From SIAJ01 sp036266155 (GTDB lineage Bacteria > Planctomycetota > Planctomycetia > Gemmatales > Gemmataceae), in assembly GCA_036266155.1 (NCBI GenBank), contig DATANR010000137.1, positions 1-55,588 of the forward strand: a stretch of 55,588 bases of DNA, read 5' to 3'. The position numbers were made by a program, and so were the translations under genes. Shown one piece after another: positions 9,343-23,915 of the stretch (position 1 is the first letter of the stretch; every line of letters begins with the position of its first letter). The notes below the pieces were generated by a model, which saw nothing but the letters and a program-made list of their open reading frames with translations, had not been told where the DNA came from and ran no database searches.

Positions 9343-11061
9343 CTATTGCATCTGTCCCCCGGGCACCGGCCGCGTGGTCCCCTGCCCTTCGGTAACGACG
9401 CCGTCTGGCGCGGGGGCGACCTCCGCAGGTCTGTCGAGACGGAACCAGTAGAACGAGTGCGCCCCGAGGCTCAAGAAGTACAACCGATCCGTCAAGCGTG
9501 GGAATTCCTGGTTGCCGAGCAATTCAACCGGCACGGCGCCGGCGAATGGCCGGAGGTCCAGCTCGGCGGGTTGGGCGAAGGCGGAGAGGTTGTTGACAAC
9601 CAATAGTGTTTGTCCGTCGTATTCGCGCAAGTACGCGATCACTCGCCGATTCTCGCATGTCACAAAGCGCAAGGTGCCACGACCGAAAGCCGGATAGCTC
9701 TTGCGCATGCGGATCACACGACGCAGCCACATCAGAAAAGACTTGGACGTCCGCAATGACGCTTCGACATTGCGGGCCTGATAGTGGTACAGCGGATCTT
9801 GAATGACCGCCGCGTAAAGCTGTGACGGGTCCGCCCGACTAAAGCCGGCGTTGCGGTCCCCGTTCCATTGCATCGGCGTCCGCACGCCATTGCGATCGCC
9901 GAGGTAGACGTTGTCGCCCATGCCGATTTCGTCGCCGTAATACAAGACCGGGCTGCCGGGCAGCGTGAACAAGAGACTGTGCAACAACTCGGCCTGCGCA
10001 CGGTCGCCGTCGACGAGCGGGGCCAGCCGGCGACGGATGCCGAGGTTGATGCGCATTCGCGGATCATTGGCATACTCGCGGTACATGTAGTCGCGCTCTT
10101 CGTCGGTTACCATCTCCAGCGTCAATTCATCGTGATTGCGCAAGAACGTTGCCCATTGACAGCCTGTTGGGATCGAGGGCAAGCGGTCCATAATCTCGAT
10201 GATCGGCCAACTCTGTTCGCGGCGAATGGCCATGAACATCCGCGGCATGAGCGGGAAGTTGAAGGCCATGTGGAACTCGTCGCCGCCGCCGAAATAGGGC
10301 AGCAGGTCTTCCGGCCACATATTGGCTTCGGCCAACAATAATGTGCCGGGATACTTCTCGTCGACGAAGCGGCGGATCTTCTTGAGGAACTGATGCGTCT
10401 CCGGCAGGTTCTCGCAAGTCGTCCCCTCACGCTCGAACAGGTACGGCACCGCGTCGACCCGGAACCCATCAATCCCACGATCGAGCCAAAAGGCGACGAC
10501 CTTCAGGATTTCTTCCTGCACCGCCGGGTTGTCGTAATTGAGGTCGGGTTGATGCGAAAAGAAGCGATGCCAAAAGTATCGCCGTGCGACCGAATCCCAG
10601 GCCCAGTTCGATTGCTCGGTGTCCTTGAAGATGATGCGGACGCCTTGATACTTCTGGTCGTTGTCACTCCAGACATAGTAATCGCGGTACGGCGAGTCCG
10701 GATTGCGGCGGCTTTCCTGGAACCACGGATGCAGATCGGACGTGTGATTGAGGACCAGATCGGCGATGACCCGGATGCCGCGCTCGTGGGCCGCTTTCGT
10801 CAAGGCCTCGAAATCATCCACCGTTCCAAGGCTCGGATGAATGGCGCAGAAGTCGGCGATGTCGTAGCCATCGTCCTTGAGCGGCGACGGATACAGGGGC
10901 ATGAGCCACAAACAATCGACGCCCAGATCGCGGATATAGTCGAGCTTCTGAATCAGCCCGCGCAGATCGCCGACGCCGTCGGCGTTTGAGTCGTGGAAGC
11001 CCCTGACGGACACCTGATAGAAAATGGCGTCGCGATACCAGTCGGCGTGGGTGTCGGTCAT
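9343..11061 (-). CDS. treS: Trehalose synthase (maltose alpha-D-glucosyltransferase)
   Basis: A 572-residue GH13 enzyme that interconverts maltose and trehalose. The family start WYRDAIFYQVSVRGFHDSN is present. The catalytic set is complete: nucleophile D203 (GFRVDAVPY), acid/base E245 (LLAEANMW) and transition-state stabiliser D311 (FLRNHDEL). The YGDEIGMGDN and RTPMQWN motifs are typical of TreS and related GH13 subfamilies. The C-terminal maltokinase fusion found in some homologues is absent. It is the third gene of an otsA-otsB-treS operon, 13 bp after otsB, so the cell can make trehalose both from UDP-glucose and from glycogen-derived maltose. A plain alpha-amylase is less likely given the full-length similarity. 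Confidence 0.92.
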   Translation of the reverse strand: MTDTHADWYRDAIFYQVSVRGFHDSNADGVGDLRGLIQKLDYIRDLGVDCLWLMPLYPSPLKDDGYDIADFCAIHPSLGTVDDFEALTKAAHERGIRVIADLVLNHTSDLHPWFQESRRNPDSPYRDYYVWSDNDQKYQGVRIIFKDTEQSNWAWDSVARRYFWHRFFSHQPDLNYDNPAVQEEILKVVAFWLDRGIDGFRVDAVPYLFEREGTTCENLPETHQFLKKIRRFVDEKYPGTLLLAEANMWPEDLLPYFGGGDEFHMAFNFPLMPRMFMAIRREQSWPIIEIMDRLPSIPTGCQWATFLRNHDELTLEMVTDEERDYMYREYANDPRMRINLGIRRRLAPLVDGDRAQAELLHSLLFTLPGSPVLYYGDEIGMGDNVYLGDRNGVRTPMQWNGDRNAGFSRADPSQLYAAVIQDPLYHYQARNVEASLRTSKSFLMWLRRVIRMRKSYPAFGRGTLRFVTCENRRVIAYLREYDGQTLLVVNNLSAFAQPAELDLRPFAGAVPVELLGNQEFPRLTDRLYFLSLGAHSFYWFRLDRPAEVAPAPDGVVTEGQGTTRPVPGGQMQ

Positions 11062-11074
11062 CGCGGGGCTCCGG

Positions 11075-11866
11075 CTATTTCGTGCCCGGTGTCAATTGAT
11101 CACGCAGCCACTCCAAAAACTTGCGTACTCCATCTGGGCCGTCGACATGATACTTCGCCGCCGTCTCCGCCCCGGCGCCGACACGGATTGTGATGCCGTC
11201 CGGCAGCGCGGCAAAGGCATCCTCGTCCGTCGGGTCGCCACCAATGAAGATCACCAGTGCGTCCAGACGTTCGAAGCGGCCGAGCAGAAACCGAATGGCC
11301 TCGCCCTTGTTCCAATACACACGTGGCCGGATATCGAAACACATACGCCCGGTTGTGAGCACGAAGGGATGGCTGGTATTTGACAACACCCCATGCGTGG
11401 CCGACCGTACCGCCTCGAGTTGTTCCGCTGGTGCATGTCGGAAGTGAACTGTGACCGAAAGGCCTTTTTCCTCGACGACGACACCCGGTAGTTCGCTTAA
11501 CGGTTGGCGCAGTCCAGCCGCCAGATTGGCGATGGCCTGAGAGCTTTCCGCAACCGCGGGTTCGACGTATTCCCAGTCCGGTCCCACGAGTTCGAGCCCG
11601 TGATTCCCAGCAACAATCAAGCCTGGCACATCGGCGCGAGCGCGCAAGTCGGCCGCGGAACGTCCGCTCACGATCAAGATGGCGCAACGGCCGCTGTTCG
11701 CGAGATCGACCAGCGGTCCACGTACCTCGCTTGAAAGCGTCACGGCCTGCGGATGATCGAACACGGGAGCAAGGGCGCCGTCGAAATCGCAGCCAAGCAG
11801 CAAATAGGGGGCGGCCTGGATGCGATCGGCCAATTCCGGCAGCACGTCAAAGAGTGGTGCGCTCAT
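11075..11866 (-). CDS. otsB: Trehalose-6-phosphate phosphatase
   Basis: A 263-residue HAD-superfamily enzyme that removes phosphate from trehalose 6-phosphate to give trehalose. I chose ATG 11866 (MSAPLFDVLPEL) because GGAGGG lies just upstream; a longer open frame extends into otsA but lacks coding character. Motif I is CDFDGALAP (D27 nucleophile, D29 acid). Further motifs are VSGRS, NHGLE, the cap-side NKGEA and a motif-IV region GGDPTDEDAF. Two positions depart from the usual family forms: DFDGT becomes DFDGA and GDDxTDE becomes GGDPTDE. The enzyme is probably active, but its metal site may differ. It follows otsA by 23 bp. Confidence 0.9.
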   Translation of the reverse strand: MSAPLFDVLPELADRIQAAPYLLLGCDFDGALAPVFDHPQAVTLSSEVRGPLVDLANSGRCAILIVSGRSAADLRARADVPGLIVAGNHGLELVGPDWEYVEPAVAESSQAIANLAAGLRQPLSELPGVVVEEKGLSVTVHFRHAPAEQLEAVRSATHGVLSNTSHPFVLTTGRMCFDIRPRVYWNKGEAIRFLLGRFERLDALVIFIGGDPTDEDAFAALPDGITIRVGAGAETAAKYHVDGPDGVRKFLEWLRDQLTPGTK

Positions 11867-11889
11867 CGGTCGGCCCTCCCATTGACCAA

Positions 11890-13425
11890 CTACGCGGCAA
11901 ACACGCGCGTCGGCTTGTCGCCGGCAAACGAGCTGTCGCTCAATTGACTGGCTTCCGGGAACTCGAACTTGGTCAATGCCGACAGGAACTTGCCCGCCCA
12001 GCGATAAACGTTGTTCTCGGCCACCGCCTCGCGCATCTTCGCCATGCGCCGGCGACGATCGTCCTCGGGCATAGAGACGGCTTGGAGTATGGCGTCCGAC
12101 ATCTCGTCGGCCGCGAACGGGTTTACCAGAAGCGCTCCCGTCAGTTCGCGGGCGGCCCCCGTGAATTGACTCAGGATCAGCGTGCCGTCGCCGTCGGTCC
12201 GGCTTGCGACGAACTCCTTGGCAACCAGATTCATCCCGTCGTCGAGCGACGACACGATGCAGAAGCGTGCAAGGCGGTGCAGGGCCATCATTGCCGCTGG
12301 ACCGTATTGCTTTTTGAGATAGACGATCGGCTTCCAGCTTTCGAAGCCCCAGCGCCAATTGATGTCGTCGACGAGCTGGTCAATCTCATCGTCGAGGTGC
12401 TGGTAAGCCGGCACATGCGTCCGACTGGGAACGCCGATCTGGACGAACACCACGCGGCCGCGGAACTCGGGGTTCCTTTCCAGGAACCGATCGAGCGCGC
12501 GAAGTCGTTCGGGAATGCCCTTCGTATAGTCGATGCGGTCGATGCCGATCCCGAGGAACTCGTCGGCCAGGCCGATCCGCTGTTGCCACTGCTCCATTTC
12601 ACGCTGAACGGCAGGGCTCTCGGCCTCGCGATGATGGGCTTCGAAATCGATCGAGATCGGAAACGCGCGCACGACCGTTGTTCGTCCCTTGCGCGTTACC
12701 TCAAACTTCTCATAGTCGACTTTTGCCTCGAGCGTGCGTTCGACGGTTTCGAGAAAATTGAGACAGTGCGACCGCAAGTGAAAGCCGAGGAGGTCATTGC
12801 CCAACAGGCCGTCGAGCAGTTCCTCCTTCCACGGAAACGTCTGAAACGCCTGCGGGCCCGGCCAGGGGATGTGCCAGAACTGAGCCACCACCAAGTTGGC
12901 GTTGGCTTCCTTGAGCATCCGTGGGAGCAGCGCGAAATGGTAATCCTGCACGAACACAAACGTTGGCTCGTCGCCGGCCTCTTCAATCGTCGCCCGCGCG
13001 AACATCTCGTTCACTTCGCCATAGACAGGCCAGAACCTCGGATCGAAGACCGGGCGGTTAAATGCCATATGGCAGAGCGGCCACAGGCCCTGGTTGGCGA
13101 GCCCGTTGTAATAGCCGTCCTCCTGCTCGCGCGTCAGCCACAGACGCCGCAGCGTATATTTGGGATCGTCCGGCGGCACCATGAGGCGACCATGCGTGTC
13201 GGCCGTACGTCGGTCGGCGTTGCCGGAGCCGTGAGCGATCCATTTGCCGCCGGACGCGCGCAAGATGGGATCGAGCGCCGACACCATGCCGGACACGGGC
13301 GGAAGGCACTGGATCTCGCGACCGGCATACTGGTGCACGTACGGTTCGCGGTTGGCGACGACAAAAAACTGATGTCCACTCAAGCGATCGCGAATGAGAT
13401 CTTGCAGGGCACTCTGGTTCCACAT
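11890..13425 (-). CDS. otsA: Alpha,alpha-trehalose-phosphate synthase
   Basis: A 511-residue GT20 glycosyltransferase that transfers glucose from a nucleotide sugar to glucose 6-phosphate, giving trehalose 6-phosphate. I chose ATG 13425 (MWNQSALQDL), preceded by GGGAGA at good spacing; an upstream ATG at 13446 would add seven residues. Family landmarks are VVANREPYVHQY at the N-terminus, VQDYHFALLPRML, FWHIPWP, LLGFHLRSHC, GIDRIDYTKGIPERLRA and the nucleotide-sugar region SSLDDGMNLVAKEFVA. The N-terminal glycine loop is PPVSGMVSAL. It is the first gene of the otsA-otsB-treS operon; its promoter should lie in the 145 bp before 13571. Confidence 0.93.
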   Translation of the reverse strand: MWNQSALQDLIRDRLSGHQFFVVANREPYVHQYAGREIQCLPPVSGMVSALDPILRASGGKWIAHGSGNADRRTADTHGRLMVPPDDPKYTLRRLWLTREQEDGYYNGLANQGLWPLCHMAFNRPVFDPRFWPVYGEVNEMFARATIEEAGDEPTFVFVQDYHFALLPRMLKEANANLVVAQFWHIPWPGPQAFQTFPWKEELLDGLLGNDLLGFHLRSHCLNFLETVERTLEAKVDYEKFEVTRKGRTTVVRAFPISIDFEAHHREAESPAVQREMEQWQQRIGLADEFLGIGIDRIDYTKGIPERLRALDRFLERNPEFRGRVVFVQIGVPSRTHVPAYQHLDDEIDQLVDDINWRWGFESWKPIVYLKKQYGPAAMMALHRLARFCIVSSLDDGMNLVAKEFVASRTDGDGTLILSQFTGAARELTGALLVNPFAADEMSDAILQAVSMPEDDRRRRMAKMREAVAENNVYRWAGKFLSALTKFEFPEASQLSDSSFAGDKPTRVFAA

Positions 13426-13570
13426 CGCCGTTCTCCCTGGGTCCATGCCCCGCGTGCCGCTGGGTGCGCGAAGTCCGTTTCAGCACGGGGACGAAATGGC
13501 CGGCGGTTTTCTCCCGCCGGCCCTGCAGGTTCCCTCCAACGTTGCTGGCGTTCGTGCCAATCCGCCGGCG

Positions 13571-13867
13571 TCACTTGCGTGTCGCGCGGATGCTCTGGGC
13601 CAGCAACTTGTCGCCGTCTTTCTGATAGGTGATCGTGATCTCGTCGTCGGATTGCAGGTCTTCGAGCTTGGAATCGCGGCCGTTCAGACTGACCTTGCAA
13701 TCCTTGGCCGCGGTTATGGTCCAACTCTTGCCCGCGTCGTCGACCATCGCGACCTCATGGCGATCGACATTGACGCTCTTGACCTTGCCCTTGGCATCGG
13801 CGGCGAACGCAGCCGGGCAGGCGAACAGAATCGCGACGACGATGACCGCGTTTATGAAGCGAATCAC
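13571..13867 (-). CDS. Small secreted hypothetical protein
   Basis: A 98-residue protein starting at GTG 13867, chosen because GGAGG precedes it and the product then opens directly with a signal peptide (IRFINAVIVVAILFACPAAFA, cleavage after AFA). The mature part is about 75 residues and mostly beta, with the pattern KGKVKSVNVDRHEVAMVDD and DDEITITYQKDGDKL, resembling a small OB/beta-barrel fold. Many planctomycetes carry similar short secreted proteins; no function is assigned. It lies upstream of otsA on the same strand, 145 bp away, so it may or may not share the transcript. Confidence 0.65.
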   Translation of the reverse strand: MIRFINAVIVVAILFACPAAFAADAKGKVKSVNVDRHEVAMVDDAGKSWTITAAKDCKVSLNGRDSKLEDLQSDDEITITYQKDGDKLLAQSIRATRK

Positions 13868-14010
13868 GGCAGCATCCTCCGAAAACAAGCGAGGTTTTTG
13901 GGTTATTGATGCACATGCCGTGCCAGGGGGAACCGCTGCCTCGAAGGTCGGGGACTGTGGCGTAAAATGGTTTCGTTGCAACGATTTGCAAGATGCGCGG
14001 GGGCATTGCA

Positions 14011-14117
14011 AAAACGGTGGCGATCTTGGCGACCTTCCTCAAATTCCCGCGGAAAATGCACTTTTTTGAACAGGAAGATCGCCAACTGCCGAGTGTGAAA
14101 AAACCTCGTCAGACTTC
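14011..14117 (-). repeat. Dispersed hairpin repeat, copy A
   Basis: A 107 bp element matching the second copy at 27448-27553 in inverted genomic orientation, with about a dozen mismatches and one single-base indel by hand alignment. A perfect ten-base stem (TGGCGATCTT at 14018-14027, AAGATCGCCA at 14075-14084) encloses 47 bases, the same spacing as in the other copy. It lies about 40 bp beyond the stop of the minus-strand DUF4142 gene, just as copy B lies beyond glgX. Both copies also hold an open frame of similar peptide, but mismatches are not concentrated at third positions and the indel breaks the frame, so I read it as non-coding. Confidence 0.75.
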
Positions 14118-14156
14118 ACTCACCATTGTGTCGGATCGGCACGATGCGACGGAGCC

Positions 14157-14675
14157 CTATTTCGTCTTGGCCACCTTGTCGTGAACTTCTTTGGCCATTT
14201 TCAGATGGTCCTTCAACGTGGGCAGCGTCTTGGTCGCGAATTCTTTCAGACGCTCGTTCTTCAGCTCCTTCGATCCTTGTTCGAAGAGTTTGACAGCTTC
14301 CTCGTGCGCCTTGACCATGTGGTCCATGTAGTCGCGATCGAAGTCCTTGAGATCGTTCGCATGGAGCTTGCGCAGTTCCTTATCCTGGTCCGGCAACGGC
14401 CGATCCGGGACGGCGATGCGCAGGTCGGAGACGAGGATCGTGAGATCGTTGTTGGCTTTGGTATGGTCCTCAACCATCCGCATGGCGAACTTGCGGACAT
14501 CTTCGTTCTGTGCCCGTTCGACGGCCATGCGGCCGAGCATGACTTCGTTTTGGCCGGCGGTGTATGCATGGTCGACGAAGTGGGAATCGGTCATCTTCTT
14601 GGTGTCGTCCGCACGCACGCCCGTTGGGATGACAAGCAACAAGGCGCCGCCAACGATGCTCATCCACATTCGCAT
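14157..14675 (-). CDS. Secreted DUF4142-family protein
   Basis: A 172-residue protein with an N-terminal signal peptide (MRMWMSIVGGALLLVIPTGVRA) and an all-helical DUF4142 body of ferritin-like character: DSHFVDHAYTAGQNEVMLGRM, then AQNEDVRKFAMRMVEDHTKAN, then a final helix with LKDHLKMAKEVHDKV. DUF4142 proteins are periplasmic; their role is unclear and links to stress tolerance have been suggested. AAGGAGAT sits at good distance from the ATG. The hairpin repeat copy A follows the gene and may act as its 3-prime end structure. Confidence 0.85.
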   Translation of the reverse strand: MRMWMSIVGGALLLVIPTGVRADDTKKMTDSHFVDHAYTAGQNEVMLGRMAVERAQNEDVRKFAMRMVEDHTKANNDLTILVSDLRIAVPDRPLPDQDKELRKLHANDLKDFDRDYMDHMVKAHEEAVKLFEQGSKELKNERLKEFATKTLPTLKDHLKMAKEVHDKVAKTK

Positions 14676-14793
14676 GTTAGATCTCCTTCGCGTTGAGGAT
14701 CACACGGCCACGCCAGCCGCGTGCCACGACTCACACTGGGGTTCCTCGGACGCGGGAGAGAATTGCGGCAAGTCAAATGCCAAAACCCGAGCG

Positions 14794-15504
14794 CTACTCC
14801 TTCGGCTTCACGCGGACGTTTGGCGCTCGGCCAATGCCATGCAAATCGTCTTTCAACATGCGATCGATCAACTGGCTTACGCCGACGCCGTCGATGCCAT
14901 CCATCACCAAGTCGGCCCGGTCCTTCAGGGCCGGAAGAGCATTCCCGACCGCCACCGCGCAGCCGCACAACGCGAGGAACGCGTGATCGTTCTCGGCATC
15001 GCCGACGCCGACGACGTGTTCGCGTGGAATTCCCAACTCGGCCAGTGTTGGCGTCAGACCGGTCGCCTTCGTGACCCCCGAGGGGAGGGCCATCACCGAG
15101 CCCTTGTTGAATATCACGTGCCATTCGAGACCGAGTGCCCGAATCGCGGCAAGGACTTGATCCTCATGCGGTTCGACCGTCGCGACGATGGATCGCCCGA
15201 CCGACAGCGGCACACCCGCGGCCCGAAGCTCCGCGATAAGTCGTTCGGGAGGCGGCTCGGCCAACAGGCGCGTGGCGCCTGTGGCCGGATTAAAAGCGAG
15301 GGCGCCGTTCTCCGCCACGATTCGGTCAAAGCGCCCATACTCCGGAAACGTCTTCTGCAAGTCTTCGAGTTCACGCCCGGTGACGAGAATGAGCCGACGC
15401 CCCGACGCTCGCAGCCGATCAATCGCGGCAAGCGTCGATGCGGCCACGATCCCATCGCGGGCAATGGTGCCGTCGTAATCGGTCGCCAGCGCCAGGTAGC
15501 GCAT
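14794..15504 (-). CDS. HAD-IIB (Cof-type) sugar-phosphate phosphatase-like protein
   Basis: A 236-residue HAD hydrolase. Motif I is ATDYDGTIA (D9, D11), motif II VTGRE, and the motif III/IV region is GVGDAENDHAFL, with the cap element NKGSVMALPSGVTKATGL between. This fits class IIB phosphatases, which include sucrose-phosphate phosphatase, mannosyl-3-phosphoglycerate phosphatase and Cof/YbiV enzymes. The substrate is probably a sugar phosphate; the neighbouring trehalose operon makes a compatible-solute role plausible but unproven. An AAAAGGAA ribosome binding site precedes the ATG. It is divergent from the large HAMP kinase. Confidence 0.8.
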   Translation of the reverse strand: MRYLALATDYDGTIARDGIVAASTLAAIDRLRASGRRLILVTGRELEDLQKTFPEYGRFDRIVAENGALAFNPATGATRLLAEPPPERLIAELRAAGVPLSVGRSIVATVEPHEDQVLAAIRALGLEWHVIFNKGSVMALPSGVTKATGLTPTLAELGIPREHVVGVGDAENDHAFLALCGCAVAVGNALPALKDRADLVMDGIDGVGVSQLIDRMLKDDLHGIGRAPNVRVKPKE

Positions 15505-15812
15505 CTTCGTTCCTTTTGCTCTAACAAACCAAGGACTTGAGCAAGCGATTGCCCAACGGTTTCATGGCCAAAAACCCGGAAAACTCTGCAATTACTGCGC
15601 CCACAACGTGAATCCTGCGAGCGGCGCGCGATTTGCACCAACTGTACCTACTCCGTTGATGGTCGTGAATTCACTTGACTCAGCATGGGCCGGTTGACGA
15701 AGATTCTCCCCCTATCAAGCCGTCACCGCCCTTCCGCCACGTCCTGCGGATACGTCCATCGGCAATCATCCTGGCGAATCCCGCGTGACCTTGCGCGCGG
15801 CGGAGCAACCAT
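15505..15812. promoter_or_regulatory. Divergent promoter region between the HAD phosphatase and the poly-HAMP kinase
   Basis: These 308 bp contain no gene I can support. They must hold the promoters of the two diverging genes. TTGACT (15674-15679) and TTGACG lie toward the kinase side, but no well-spaced -10 box is visible, so I do not assign a promoter. GGAG lies eight bases before the kinase ATG. Confidence 0.4.
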
Positions 15813-21581
<5,769 letters not shown>

Positions 21582-23321
21582 ATGAGTTTGTGTGAACCTA
21601 TTCGCCCTTCGATCCAATCGAGGCGTATGACCGACGACGCGGAAAAGGCGAACATCCTGATCGTCGACGACCTGCCCGAAAAGGTGTTGGTCTATCGCAC
21701 GATCCTCGAGGAACTTGGCCAGAACCTGGTGGTCGCCAGGTCGGGCGAGGATGCCTTGCGCGAGATTCTGCGCGGCGAATTCGCAGTCATCTTGCTCGAC
21801 GTGCAAATGCCGGGGCTCAACGGCTTCGAGACGGCCGCGATGATCCGGCGGCGCCGGCGGTCGGCGCACACGCCAATCATCTTCATCACCGCGTTTGCCG
21901 ACGAGGTGCGTCAGGCCGAGGGCTACGCACAAGGCGCGGTCGATTACATTCTCGCGCCGATTGTGCCGGAGATCCTGCGCGCCAAGGTGCGCGTGTTCGT
22001 CGACTTGTTCCGCATGTCGCAGCAAGTGCGGCGTCAGGCCGAAGAGCGCGTCGCCCTCGCCGAGGAGCGTGCACGGCGCGAGTCCGTCGAGGAAGCGAAC
22101 CGGCGCTTGACATTCCTGGCCGGTGCGGCCGGAGCGCTGGGTCAGTCGCTGGACGTTTTCGAAACGGCACGTGACGCGGCCCGTGTCGCGGTGCCCTATC
22201 TGGCGGATGCGGCCGCCGTCGTGCTCATCGATTCCCACGAAGGACCGGCGGGTATCGCGCTCGCGGAGGGTGATGCGGCCAATATTCGGCTCCGCCAATT
22301 GACGAGTTCCGATGATCTGCCGCCAACGCTGCGTCAGGGTATCGAGCGGGCGCTCGCCGAGCGGATGCCGATCGCGGAGCCGGCCAATCTGTTGGCAATT
22401 CCATTACGAATGCGTGACCGCGTGCTGGCCGTCCTCGCCCTGACACGGGAACACCCCGTGCGCGAATTCGGGCCAGTCGATCGCGCCACGGCCGAGGCCC
22501 TGGCGTCGCGTGCCGCGGTCGCCCTTGAGAATGCCCGGCTTTACCGTGAAGTCCGCAAGGCCGATCAGCAGAAGAACGACTTCCTGTCAATGTTGGCGCA
22601 CGAGTTGCGCAATCCGCTCGCGCCCATCCGCAATGCCGTTGAGGTCATGAAGATGGGCAATGGCCTGCCCGAACCTTGCGTGTGGGCCGGCGGCGTCATC
22701 GATCGACAGGTCCGGCATTTGACCCGCCTGGTCGACGACCTGCTCGACGTTTCGAGAATCACGCGCGGCAAGATCGAGCTGCGGACCGAGCCGCTCGACC
22801 TTCGCGACATTGCCAATCAGGCAGTCGAAGCGATTCGGCCGGTCGTCGAAGCCAAGCAGCATCGCCTTCATGTTTCACTGCCGACGCACAGCCTGCGCGT
22901 CCACGGCGATTCCGTGCGGCTCGCCCAGGTGTTGACGAACCTGCTCGTCAACGCGGCGAAATACACCGACGATTCCGGGGAAATCTGGTTGACCGTGTCG
23001 CGCGACGATTCCGTTGCCGTCGTTTCCATCCGCGACTCCGGCATCGGCATCCCGGCCGACAAGATGCAGTCGATCTTCGAGCTCTTCGCGCAAGTCGACG
23101 ATGCGATCGACCGCTCGCAAGGCGGTCTCGGCATCGGCTTGACGCTTGCCAAGCGGCTCGTGGAAATGCACGGCGGAACGGTGTCAGTCGCGAGCGCTGG
23201 TCCAGGCCTCGGCAGCGAGTTTGTTGTCCGTCTGCCGATGCGCGACGAAGCCGAGACGCGGCCCGTTCCGATCAATGGTTCAACGTCACATGCCAACATT
23301 CGTTCAGTCGCGCGGCGTTGA
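21582..23321 (+). CDS. Receiver-GAF-histidine kinase (579 aa)
   Basis: A two-component protein with reversed order: an N-terminal receiver (ILIVDDLPEK; phospho-acceptor in VILLDVQMPGLNGFE), a linker coiled coil, a GAF-like domain (about 190-335), HisKA with MLAHELRNPLAPI, and HATPase_c with NLLVNAAKY, DSGIGIP and GGLGIGLTLAKR. It has no membrane segment. The TAA stop of the upstream poly-HAMP kinase is directly followed by this ATG (TAAATG), so translational coupling is likely. An internal ATG at 21627 is the other possible start, but its GAGG is only three bases away. It may receive phosphate from, or be tuned by, the upstream kinase; its own output target is unknown. Confidence 0.85.
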   Translation: MSLCEPIRPSIQSRRMTDDAEKANILIVDDLPEKVLVYRTILEELGQNLVVARSGEDALREILRGEFAVILLDVQMPGLNGFETAAMIRRRRRSAHTPIIFITAFADEVRQAEGYAQGAVDYILAPIVPEILRAKVRVFVDLFRMSQQVRRQAEERVALAEERARRESVEEANRRLTFLAGAAGALGQSLDVFETARDAARVAVPYLADAAAVVLIDSHEGPAGIALAEGDAANIRLRQLTSSDDLPPTLRQGIERALAERMPIAEPANLLAIPLRMRDRVLAVLALTREHPVREFGPVDRATAEALASRAAVALENARLYREVRKADQQKNDFLSMLAHELRNPLAPIRNAVEVMKMGNGLPEPCVWAGGVIDRQVRHLTRLVDDLLDVSRITRGKIELRTEPLDLRDIANQAVEAIRPVVEAKQHRLHVSLPTHSLRVHGDSVRLAQVLTNLLVNAAKYTDDSGEIWLTVSRDDSVAVVSIRDSGIGIPADKMQSIFELFAQVDDAIDRSQGGLGIGLTLAKRLVEMHGGTVSVASAGPGLGSEFVVRLPMRDEAETRPVPINGSTSHANIRSVARR

Positions 23322-23371
23322 CAGGCGCCCGCCTATTGACATCACTGGCAGCGGATGGACCAGATCGATTG

Positions 23372-23668
23372 TCACGTCGGGATTCGTGTCTCACTCCGGG
23401 CTGTCCACGCCGGCGGGTCGCTGCAGGGGAATGAATCCTCGGAAGCTTCGTGGACGACGTCGATCGTTTTGCCGTCTTCGCAATACGTGCGTGCCGGGTC
23501 GCGATGGGCACGCATTCGATTCGCCATAGAGCGCAAGCAAACCAAACCTGAGCCGATGAGGCTCAGAAACGCCAGCCAGCGCGACACGTGCAAACGATCT
23601 CGTTCGATTGCACTCATATTGAGATGCCCCAATCGGTAGTTGAGGCCTCGGTTGACGACGGTATTCAT
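23372..23668 (-). CDS. Small one-span protein with C-terminal EASEDSFP motif
   Basis: A 98-residue protein starting at ATG 23668 (MNTVVNRGLNYRLGHLN), chosen because AGGGG lies eight bases upstream. A hydrophobic segment (WLAFLSLIGSGLVCL, about residues 30-45) is followed by a short basic stretch and the motif VHEASEDSFPCSDPPAW. The pattern EAS-x-x-SFP-x-SD-P-W recurs at the ends of many small bacterial membrane proteins, some with DUF2892, but its role is unknown. It converges on the kinase gene (50 bp between stops) and diverges from the oxidoreductase gene. Confidence 0.65.
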   Translation of the reverse strand: MNTVVNRGLNYRLGHLNMSAIERDRLHVSRWLAFLSLIGSGLVCLRSMANRMRAHRDPARTYCEDGKTIDVVHEASEDSFPCSDPPAWTARSETRIPT

Positions 23669-23915
23669 GCGCGTGCCCCTTCGGATTTGGAACATCCTTC
23701 GCGGCCACAAGGAAGGAGTCGCAATCCGCGTGCCGCGGCGGCGAGTCGTCTTTGAGCGTCAATGTGATGCGCTCGCTTCGCTGGCACGATTCTCCGCAAT
23801 CAAAGTTGCGCGCCCGCCACGGGCCGATCGATCGCAATGCACAATTCCCTCCCGCTCCACCGTCAACGGAATCAAACTTGCACTTCTCCCAATGCAACAC
23901 CAGGGAGGAACAGAC

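Noticed and set aside
11731..13632. Long plus-strand open frame of 633 codons opposite otsA/otsB
   Set aside because: It is the antisense shadow of two clear enzymes, Arg/His-rich, with no motif or ribosome site.
13993..14184. Short plus-strand frame in the dispersed repeat whose peptide resembles one encoded in copy B
   Set aside because: Differences between copies are not biased to third positions and a one-base indel breaks the frame; the conserved stem explains the similarity better.
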